The position numbers and the translations under genes are program-made. A model generated the notes under the pieces. That model searched no databases, was not told the origin of the DNA, and was given only the letters and a program-made list of their open reading frames with translations. Of a stretch of 10,398 nucleotides of DNA, positions 5,222-10,398 are shown piece after piece; position 1 is the first letter of the stretch, and the number at the start of each line of letters is the position of its first letter. Source of the DNA: Verrucomicrobia bacterium UBA3841 (GTDB lineage: Bacteria; Verrucomicrobiota; Kiritimatiellia; RFP12; UBA1067); NCBI GenBank assembly GCA_002392765.1, contig DGHT01000069.1, forward strand, positions 1 to 10,398, read 5' to 3'.

Positions 5222-6030
5222 AAAAGACGATACTGACAACAGGTGCGACGAAGAACACCGGGCTTGCCATAGCGCGGCGTTTCGCCGCAGACGGATGGAA
5301 CGTCGCTATAACGAGCCGCGACGCGGCGGCGGCGGAAGCGGCCGCGAAGGAAATGGATGGCGAGGTTCTCGGCCTTGGCATGGATCCTGCGAATGTCGCG
5401 GACATCCGCGCCGCGTTCGCAGCCGTGAAGGAGCGCTTCGGACGTCTCGATGCTTTCGTCAACAACGCGGCACATCTCGGCGTGGGGCTTTCCGTGTTCA
5501 ATTCGACCGAGGCGGACTGGGACGCCGTGATAAACGCGAACGCCCGCGCCGCGTTTTTCGGCTCGCAGGAGGCCGTGAAGCTGATGAAAGACGGCGGCTC
5601 AATTGTCTTCATTTCGAGCTGCCACGCTTTGAGGTCCGTTCCCGGACGCATTCTTTACACGGCCTCGAAAGCCGCGCTCGGCGGCATTGTCCGTTCGCTC
5701 GCGGTGGAGTTGGGTCCGCTTGGAATCCGCGCGAATGCCATTCTTGCGGGGGCGATACGCACCGACCGCTGGGACAACCTCACGGACGACGAGGTCGCCG
5801 CACGCCGCGCGCGCTGGCCTGCCGGAAAGGAATCGACGCCGGACGACATCGCCTCGACAGTCGCATTCCTGTGTTCGGATGCCGCGCATACGATAACGGG
5901 CACGGAAATTCCCGTCGACAGCGGAATCGGCGTATGTCTTCTCCAGTACAACAAGGACTGGATGAAGAACGACGAATACAACAGGAAATACTGGGAACGG
6001 GGAAGAGGGAACGGGGAACGGGGAATGTGA
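5218..6030 (+). CDS. SDR-family NAD(P)-dependent oxidoreductase
   Basis: A 270-residue classical short-chain dehydrogenase. TGATKNTG at 8-15 is the dinucleotide-binding loop, with Asn where many members have Gly. NNAA is at 82-85, the catalytic Ser is in FISSC (131-135), and YTASK gives Tyr147 and Lys151. PVDSG near 232-236 is the usual C-terminal DGG-type motif. It interconverts a hydroxyl and a keto or aldehyde group on a sugar or sugar acid; the nearby dehydratase and aldolase point to aldose or sugar-acid chemistry, but the substrate is not identifiable. The start overlaps the transporter stop. The last ~11 residues (WERGRGNGERGM) are encoded by five copies of a GGGAACG-like heptamer, so the natural C-terminus was probably replaced. 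Confidence 0.85.
   Translation: MKKTILTTGATKNTGLAIARRFAADGWNVAITSRDAAAAEAAAKEMDGEVLGLGMDPANVADIRAAFAAVKERFGRLDAFVNNAAHLGVGLSVFNSTEADWDAVINANARAAFFGSQEAVKLMKDGGSIVFISSCHALRSVPGRILYTASKAALGGIVRSLAVELGPLGIRANAILAGAIRTDRWDNLTDDEVAARRARWPAGKESTPDDIASTVAFLCSDAAHTITGTEIPVDSGIGVCLLQYNKDWMKNDEYNRKYWERGRGNGERGM
5993..6027 (+). repeat. GGGAACG heptamer array, 5 units, at the SDR 3' end
   Basis: The units are GGGAACG, GGGAAGA, GGGAACG, GGGAACG and GGGAATG, directly followed by the TGA stop (6028-6030). The same heptamer in five units appears at 8239-8273 inside the ManA-like gene. Confidence 0.9.
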
Positions 6031-6106
6031 AATTGTGGAATTGCCTGCCCTCCCTAGCCTTGGCGAAGGAGGTTGAAATATGAAATTATGGAAATATGAA
6101 AATGAA
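6031..6106 (+). repeat. GGAAATATGAAAATG-type repeat between SDR and aldolase
   Basis: After GAAATTGTGGAATTG (6030-6044) comes a short GC stretch ending in AAGGAGG (6067-6073). GAAATATGAAA is then repeated 16 bases apart (6075-6085 and 6091-6101). The first ATG at ideal spacing from AAGGAGG is at 6080 and opens the nine-codon frame MKLWKYENE, which stops at 6107-6109. The aldolase ATG at 6096 is in another frame. Confidence 0.75.
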
Positions 6107-6821
6107 TAGCGTGATTGATAGACTAAATAGAGACCGGCTGATGGTTTTGGCGAGGGGCGTCGAAAAGGATGTCCTTGTCAAGGCCGTCGGTGCGATTGCA
6201 GATGCCGGAGTGACGGTTTTCGAGTCGACGTTCGACCACCGCCGCGAAGATTGCATTGCGGAGAATTCCGCGAAGATCGCCGCCCTTGTGGCGGCATACG
6301 GCGAGCGCATGTCGATCGGCGCGGGGACGGTGCTCACGGTCGAGGAGGTCCGCGCCGCGCACGATGCTGGCGCGACATTCATCGTCAGCCCCGACACAGA
6401 CCCTGACGTCATCGCGGAGACGAAGCGTCTCGGCATGGCGTCTCTCCCCGGTGCGATGACTCCAAGCGAAATAAAGCGTGCCTATGCGCTCGGCGCGGAT
6501 ATCGTCAAGCTCTTCCCGGCGGACGATCTCGACTACCACTATATCCAGAACTTGAAGGGTCCGCTGCCGCACATTCCGTTGATGGCGACGGGAGGTGTCA
6601 ACCCGCAGACGATTCCGGAATTCCTCTCTCGCGGCATAATGGCGGTGGGGACGGGCATTACCATTTTCCGCCCCGACCTGGTCGCGGCAGAGGACTACGA
6701 GGGAATCAAGGCGCTTGCCAAGGCGCATGTCGAAGTAATTTCTTGCCACAAAGAACGCAAAGAACACAAAGACTTTGCGTCCTCTGCGTCCTTTGCGGCT
6801 AAAAATGGTTTGGAGGTGTAA
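6096..6821 (+). CDS. eda: KDPG/KHG-type class I aldolase
   Basis: A 241-residue aldolase that cleaves a 2-keto-3-deoxy sugar acid (phosphate) or 4-hydroxy-2-oxoglutarate to pyruvate and an aldehyde. The Eda signatures occur in order: FESTFDH with Glu43, GAGTVLT (75-81), FIVSPD (95-100), LPGAMTPSE (117-125), the Schiff-base Lys138 in DIVKLFPA, and MATGGVNP (163-170). The family is usually ~205-215 residues. The extra C-terminal ~27 residues (from about 215) are encoded by a CGCAAAG-type hairpin element. The ATG at 6096 or 6102 starts it; the good AAGGAGG at 6067-6073 is too far away and faces a nine-codon upstream frame instead. The last codons contain the Shine-Dalgarno sequence of the dehydratase, which follows with no gap. 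The gene symbol is family-level; phosphorylated versus free substrate is undecided. Confidence 0.88.
   Translation: MKMNSVIDRLNRDRLMVLARGVEKDVLVKAVGAIADAGVTVFESTFDHRREDCIAENSAKIAALVAAYGERMSIGAGTVLTVEEVRAAHDAGATFIVSPDTDPDVIAETKRLGMASLPGAMTPSEIKRAYALGADIVKLFPADDLDYHYIQNLKGPLPHIPLMATGGVNPQTIPEFLSRGIMAVGTGITIFRPDLVAAEDYEGIKALAKAHVEVISCHKERKEHKDFASSASFAAKNGLEV
6745..6804. repeat. CGCAAAG-type hairpin element inside the aldolase 3' end
   Basis: Three period-9 units of the CACAAAGAA/CGCAAAGAA kind are followed by an inverted series (TTTGCGTCC, TCTGCGTCC, TTTGCGGCT), giving a long imperfect hairpin that ends in GCGGCTAAAA (6795-6804). It is read through as CHKERKEHKDFASSASFAAK. The element at 8962 begins with TTTTAGCCGC, the exact reverse complement of this end. 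Confidence 0.85.
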
Positions 6822-8015
6822 ATGAAGATTTCAGATATCAAGATCTACACTTTGGATGCGTTCAGGACGAACTGGGCGTTCATCAAGGTCGAGACGGACG
6901 AAGGTCTCTACGGCTGGGGCGAAGCGACGCTCGGAACCCAGGAGATGGCGCTGGAAGGGTGCGTGGCGGACTACAGGCGGCTCATCGTGGGACGCAATCC
7001 TCTTGAAGTCGAGAAGATGCTTTTCGAGGTCTATCGCGACAGCTACTGGAAGGGCGGCCCCGTGATGATGAGCGCGCTCGCAGGAATCGAGATCGCGTGC
7101 TGGGACATCGCGGGCAAGTTCTACAATGTGCCGACGCATGCGCTCCTTGGCGGCAAGATGCGCGACAAGGTGAAGATGTATGCGAACGCCTGGTTTGTCG
7201 GCGCGCGCGAGCCGGAGGATTTCGCCGCTGCCGCGAAGAAAGTGAAGGCGCTCGGGATCAAGGCGCTCAAGTGGGATCCTTTCGGCAAGTCGCACATGAC
7301 GCTTTCGCGCGCGGAGATGGATCATGCCGTCGCCGTAGTCGGCGCGGTTCGCGACGCGGTTGGCCCCGAGATGGAAATATTGATCGAATGCCACGGCAGG
7401 TTCAACCACTACACCGCCGTCGCCGCATCCAAGGAACTCGCTCCGTTCAAACCGATGCTCATGGAAGAGCCTGTCGTTCCCGACTGCAACGACTCGCTTG
7501 CCTGGGTTCGCGACCACAGCGCGGTGCCGATCGCAGCGGGCGAAAGGTTCTACGGACTCTACGCTTGGAACGACGTCCTGCGGAGGAACTGCGTGGATAT
7601 CGCGCAGCCCGACATCTTCCACAACATGGGTCTTCTGACCTCGAAGAAGGTTGCGGCAATGTGCGAGGCGAACCATGTGCCGGTGAGCTTCCACAATCCG
7701 TCCGGGCCGATCTCCAACGCGGCGATTCTCCAGCTTGCGGCCACGACGCCGAACTTCCTCATCCACGAGATGATGCTGACCGACGGCTCCTTCCGCAAGC
7801 TCGTGACGAACGAGAATGTGAAGTTCGAGGATGGCTGCCTCGTCATCAGCGACAAGCCTGGACTTGGTATCGACGTGAATGTAGAGGAGATCAAGAAGCG
7901 GCCCTACACTCCGAGGAACTTACGGCATTATACCGGCACTCTGACCGACATCCGGCCGAAGGGAGACACGTTTTGCTACTTCGATGGGCTCGACTGCGAG
8001 CACCCGTATTGTTGA
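6822..8015 (+). CDS. Enolase-superfamily sugar-acid dehydratase (mandelate racemase subgroup)
   Basis: A 397-residue enzyme predicted to dehydrate an aldonate or similar acid to a 2-keto-3-deoxy acid, using Mg2+ in the cytoplasm. An N-terminal capping domain (1-~120) precedes the barrel. Barrel signatures are KALKWDPFGK (147-156), ECHGRF (189-194), MEEPV (214-218), AAGERF (238-243), AQPD with Asp264, and SFHNPSGP with His291. The probable metal ligands are Glu189, Glu215 or Glu216, and Glu241, with His191 and the Asp264/His291 dyad as acid/base residues. This is the galactonate/gluconate-dehydratase-like pattern, except that the first ligand is Glu where Asp is common. Length is normal. TGGAGGTG lies just before the ATG, within the aldolase gene. 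Its position after an aldolase supports a dehydratase-plus-aldolase route. The exact acid is unknown. Confidence 0.87.
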   Translation: MKISDIKIYTLDAFRTNWAFIKVETDEGLYGWGEATLGTQEMALEGCVADYRRLIVGRNPLEVEKMLFEVYRDSYWKGGPVMMSALAGIEIACWDIAGKFYNVPTHALLGGKMRDKVKMYANAWFVGAREPEDFAAAAKKVKALGIKALKWDPFGKSHMTLSRAEMDHAVAVVGAVRDAVGPEMEILIECHGRFNHYTAVAASKELAPFKPMLMEEPVVPDCNDSLAWVRDHSAVPIAAGERFYGLYAWNDVLRRNCVDIAQPDIFHNMGLLTSKKVAAMCEANHVPVSFHNPSGPISNAAILQLAATTPNFLIHEMMLTDGSFRKLVTNENVKFEDGCLVISDKPGLGIDVNVEEIKKRPYTPRNLRHYTGTLTDIRPKGDTFCYFDGLDCEHPYC

Positions 8016-8048
8016 AAATCCAGGAATTGAGGTATTGGAGATAGCGGC

Positions 8049-8144
8049 ATGAACATCGGAACACTGATTCTCGCGGCCGCCTCAGCGGATGCGCAACGCC
8101 GAGGCGCGGGTCTCTACTCTACAAGAATGATCGAGCGGAAATGA
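8049..8144 (+). CDS. Short ORF of 31 codons ahead of the isomerase, doubtful
   Basis: An ATG at 8049, with a TTGGAG Shine-Dalgarno-like stretch 9-10 bases upstream, opens a 31-residue frame beginning MNIGTLILAAASADAQ. It ends in a TGA that overlaps the isomerase ATG as ATGA (8141-8144). The layout suits a translationally coupled leader peptide or the eroded start of another gene. No family is recognised. Confidence 0.3.
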   Translation: MNIGTLILAAASADAQRRGAGLYSTRMIERK

Positions 8145-9214
8145 TTGCGAAGCTCCAGCCGAATCGCGTCAGGCGGACTTATCTTGGCGGCGGACGGATA
8201 GATGCGTTCACGGGATGGTCGCGCTCCGTCGCGACCATGGGGAACGGGGAACCGGGAATGGGGAACGGGGATGATGGTGGAGTGCCGCGTCCGGAGGACT
8301 GGCTTGCATCGACGACCCAGGCGTTCAACGGCACGTGCGAGATCGAGGGCGAGGGGCTTGGACGGCTTGAGGACGGACGCCTGGTGAAGGATGTGGTCGG
8401 CGGTCTGCCGATCCTCGTCAAGCTCCTCGACTCCGACGAGCGCCTTGTAATCCAGGCGCATCCGACGGTTTCATGCGCGAAAAGGCTGTTCAACTCGCCG
8501 GTCGGCAAGACCGAATGCTGGTACTTCCTGCCTGGCACTGCGCCGGACGCCTGCGTATATCTCGGCTTCAAGCCCGGCGTGACGCGGGAGGAGTGGGAGC
8601 GGGCGGTATGGAAGAATGTGGAATTGTGGAAATATGAAAATGTGGATGGAACTACACGTTCTACATGTTCTACACGGTTAAAAAATCCACTACTCGAAAT
8701 GCTTCATCGCGTGCCGGTCGCTCCGGGCGACTTTGTCTTTGTCGACGGCGGCGTTCCGCACGCGATAGGCGCAGGGTGCTTCATGGTCGAGCTTCAGGAG
8801 CCGAGCGACCTGATGGTCGTCGCCGAGTGTTTTACTCCGTCCGGACGGCGCATTCCCGACGCGAAGATGCACGGCGGAGTCGGTTGGGAGAGGATGTTCG
8901 ACGTGTACGAATACGAAGGCCTTGATTATGAAGAAGTCTGCCGGAGATACGTGAGAAGGGGTTTTAGCCGCAAAGAACGCAAAGACCACAAAGCGTTCTG
9001 CGTCTGCGGGCCGGAGTTCACCGACAAGTTCAGCATGTGGCGGGTCTTGGGCGGAGCGAGGGTCGCGCTTCCTCGGGAAAGTTCCGTAGTTGTAGTGACG
9101 GAGGGCGCGGGGGCTGTGAACGGTGTCGATGTGAAGAAGGGCGACAGGCTCCTTGTCTATGGCGAGAAATCCGTCGATGTGCAGGGTGGAGCCTCGCTTG
9201 TCGTGTGCGCGTGA
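8141..9214 (+). CDS. manA: Class I mannose-6-phosphate-isomerase-like protein with repeat-coded insertions
   Basis: A 357-residue cupin-type isomerase; the family interconverts mannose 6-phosphate and fructose 6-phosphate with one Zn2+. LQPNRVRRTYLGG opens it, PEDWLAST is at 51-58 and QAHPT at 105-109. GKTECWY (122-128) and GGVPHAIG (203-210) complete the metal site: Gln105, His107, Glu125 and His207. ELQEPSDL follows at 218-224. All four ligands are intact. Three segments look foreign and coincide with short DNA repeats: residues 33-46 (MGNGEPGMGNGDDG), ~157-181 (includes ELWKYEN) and ~275-289 (RKERKDHKAFCVC). They fall where relatives have loops. It overlaps the upstream 31-codon frame by ATGA, and no strong RBS of its own is seen. 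It could act on another sugar phosphate in this pathway; whether it is active with the insertions is open. Confidence 0.82.
   Translation: MIAKLQPNRVRRTYLGGGRIDAFTGWSRSVATMGNGEPGMGNGDDGGVPRPEDWLASTTQAFNGTCEIEGEGLGRLEDGRLVKDVVGGLPILVKLLDSDERLVIQAHPTVSCAKRLFNSPVGKTECWYFLPGTAPDACVYLGFKPGVTREEWERAVWKNVELWKYENVDGTTRSTCSTRLKNPLLEMLHRVPVAPGDFVFVDGGVPHAIGAGCFMVELQEPSDLMVVAECFTPSGRRIPDAKMHGGVGWERMFDVYEYEGLDYEEVCRRYVRRGFSRKERKDHKAFCVCGPEFTDKFSMWRVLGGARVALPRESSVVVVTEGAGAVNGVDVKKGDRLLVYGEKSVDVQGGASLVVCA
8239..8273 (+). repeat. GGGGAAC heptamer array, 5 units, inside the ManA-like gene
   Basis: The units are GGGGAAC, GGGGAAC, CGGGAAT, GGGGAAC and GGGGATG. They are translated as MGNGEPGMGNGDD in the loop before PEDWLAST. 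It is the same unit, with the same count, as 5993-6027. Confidence 0.9.
8608..8684 (+). repeat. GTGGAATT/GTTCTACA-type repeats inside the ManA-like gene
   Basis: The run GAATGTG-GAATTGTG-GAAATATG-AAAATGTG (from 8614) is followed by GTTCTACATGTTCTACACGG (8659-8678), where GTTCTACA recurs with a 10-base period. GTGGAAATATGAAAATG is nearly identical to 6089-6105 upstream of the aldolase. It codes for about 25 residues between the family's REEWERAV and LLEMLHRV segments. Confidence 0.85.
8962..9009. repeat. CGCAAAG-type hairpin element inside the ManA-like gene
   Basis: It begins TTTTAGCCGC, the reverse complement of the end of the aldolase element. CCGCAAAGAACGCA (8968-8981) can pair in part with TGCGTCTGCGG (8999-9009). 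It is translated as SRKERKDHKAFCVCG, sharing KERK(E/D)HK with the aldolase tail in the same relative frame. Confidence 0.85.
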
Positions 9215-9253
9215 ATGACAGTTGCGGTATAACTCCGGAAAAAGGAGGGCATC

Positions 9254-10339
9254 ATGGGCGAGAATAAGTTCAGCATCATATTCGACCTGCTCAAGGCGGA
9301 CGTCCTCTCCGGAAAGTATGCGGGCGGCAGACCGCTTCCGAGCGCATCTGCGCTGATGCGGCGTTTCGGAGTCGCAAGGGCGACAGCCGTGGCCGCCCTC
9401 AAGGAGCTTGAGCGCAGCGGTTTCGTAAAGTCGTATCGCGGCAGGGGGACATTCCCCGCGAACCGGTCGATCGGACTCATCCTCCCGGGCGTTGCGTACT
9501 CCGAGTTCTTTCTTCCGGTCATGAGCGGGCTTTCCCGCCGGTGCCAGGAGGAGGGATATGGACTTCTCTTCGGCGACGCATACTCCGACGATCCGGTGCG
9601 CCGCGCCGCGCAGGCGAAGGCGCTCGCGGAGGGCTTCGTCCGCAAGCGCGTCTCCGGCGTAATATTCCAGCCTGTCGCGCTTCTGGACAACGGGCAGGAG
9701 GTGAACGCCGAGATAGTATCGATATTCGACGCGGCCAGGACGCCAGTCGTCCTGATCGACAACGACATAGTCCCGCCGCCGGGGAGAAGCCGGTACGACA
9801 TTGTAGGCATCAACAACTTCGAGGCCGGGCGCAGAATCGGCGCACACCTTGTAAAGGCGGGTGCGAAGAGAATATGCTTTCTCATCCACGCAAACTGCGC
9901 GGCGAGCGTCCGGCTGCGCTGCGAAGGCGTAATGTCCGCCGTGCGCGCAGTGCGCGATGCGAGCGCCTTCGCCATCGGCGCCGGGCCGGACGATGCAGAG
10001 GCCGTCAGGAAGTTCCTCGCACAGGCGAAGCCTGACGCATTCGTGTGCGGGAACGACAAGACTGCGGCGCGTCTCCGCCAGACGCTGGCGCGGATAGGCA
10101 GGAGAGTCCCGGAGAAGATAATGCTCGCCGGATTCGACGACGTGCAGATTGCGTCCGCAATGACCCCGCAGCTTACGACGATCCGCCAGCCTGCGGGCGG
10201 CATTGCCGAGGCGGCGTTCGCCGCGCTCACCGAGCGCATGCGCCGGCCCGGCCTTCCGCCGCGCGAAATCCTTCTCCCCGCACCGCTCGTCGTCCGCGAA
10301 TCGACGCTCCAGAATAAAGTTGGTCGCCGGACAGACTAA
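9254..10339 (+). CDS. GntR-LacI chimeric transcription regulator
   Basis: A 361-residue regulator. Residues 1-70 form a GntR-type winged helix: LPSASALMRRFGVARATAVAA is the helix-turn-helix region, and GFVKSYRGRGTF at 56-67 is the wing. Residues 72-350 form a LacI/ribose-binding-like sensor: RSIGLILPG at 71-79, VSGVIFQP, PVVLIDND, FVCGNDKTA, IMLAGFDD and TTIRQPAGG. This is the architecture of B. subtilis AraR. The ATG at 9254 is fixed by AAAGGAGGG a few bases upstream. It lies 39 bases after the isomerase, so it may end the operon transcript. Its C-terminal third is almost identical to the partial gene at the window start. The two GTCTAGAC-core palindromes at 766 and 2517 fit what a GntR-type winged helix would bind; that link is inference. 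Confidence 0.9.
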   Translation: MGENKFSIIFDLLKADVLSGKYAGGRPLPSASALMRRFGVARATAVAALKELERSGFVKSYRGRGTFPANRSIGLILPGVAYSEFFLPVMSGLSRRCQEEGYGLLFGDAYSDDPVRRAAQAKALAEGFVRKRVSGVIFQPVALLDNGQEVNAEIVSIFDAARTPVVLIDNDIVPPPGRSRYDIVGINNFEAGRRIGAHLVKAGAKRICFLIHANCAASVRLRCEGVMSAVRAVRDASAFAIGAGPDDAEAVRKFLAQAKPDAFVCGNDKTAARLRQTLARIGRRVPEKIMLAGFDDVQIASAMTPQLTTIRQPAGGIAEAAFAALTERMRRPGLPPREILLPAPLVVRESTLQNKVGRRTD

Positions 10340-10362
10340 ATGCAACCAGGGGCAGGTTAAAT
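10118..10362 (+). repeat. Long direct repeat, copy 2
   Basis: The partner of bases 1-245: 243 of 245 positions are identical, covering the regulator's last ~73 codons and ~23 non-coding bases. ATAATTACCA at 10366-10375 extends it after a 15-base gap relative to copy 1. Beyond that it diverges, and T8 (10388-10395) follows near the window end. Confidence 0.95.
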
Positions 10363-10398
10363 CTCATAATTACCACGCTTATCCCGGTTTTTTTTATA

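Noticed and set aside
5993..6106. CRISPR array
   Set aside because: The repeats are 7-16 bases, contiguous and partly coding, with no spacers of regular length and no cas genes.
10376..10398. T8 tract near the window end as an intrinsic terminator for the GntR/LacI regulator
   Set aside because: No clear GC-rich stem directly precedes the T-run, and the window stops before the region can be judged.

Overview
The window looks like an accessory carbohydrate-use locus from a high-GC Gram-negative bacterium, most plausibly in the PVC group (Verrucomicrobiota/Kiritimatiellota/Lentisphaerota type). That placement is inference. It rests on a LacI-like sensor fused to an AraC DNA-binding domain, a GntR-LacI chimeric regulator, a secreted clan-A glycosidase, and short period-7/8/9 repeats that spill into genes. 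No rRNA, tRNA, CRISPR array or transposase was recognised.

Layout. Bases 1-222 are the 3' end of a GntR/LacI regulator that is nearly identical to the end of the complete regulator at 9254-10339. Bases 223-884 hold no convincing intact gene. They contain a short signal-peptide ORF that looks like a collapsed glycosidase gene, an inverted repeat, a candidate promoter and a perfect 14-bp palindrome. A secreted GH39-like glycosidase follows (885-2507). The same palindrome recurs just after its stop, next to a ~50-bp fragment of a mannose-6-phosphate-isomerase-like gene. A XylR/AraC-type regulator lies on the minus strand (2622-3785), divergent from a plus-strand operon: MFS transporter (3950), SDR oxidoreductase (5218), KDPG/KHG-type aldolase (6096), enolase-superfamily sugar-acid dehydratase (6822) and ManA-like isomerase (8141). 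The GntR/LacI regulator (9254) closes the set.

Likely joint role (inference). The glycosidase releases a sugar outside the cytoplasm and the MFS protein imports a monosaccharide or sugar acid. The SDR interconverts carbonyl and hydroxyl forms. The dehydratase makes a 2-keto-3-deoxy sugar acid and the aldolase cleaves it to pyruvate plus an aldehyde. The ManA-like protein would isomerise a related sugar phosphate. No sugar-acid kinase is in the window, so the route is either non-phosphorylative or uses a kinase encoded elsewhere. The substrate cannot be named from the sequence.

The most unusual aspect is genome plasticity. Short repeats of three types (GGGAACG heptamers, a GGAAATATGAAAATG-type repeat, and hairpins built from CGCAAAG-like units) are embedded in coding sequence. 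They add tails or internal loops to three consecutive enzymes. Gene fragments and duplicated regulator ends suggest the locus was built by duplication and then eroded.
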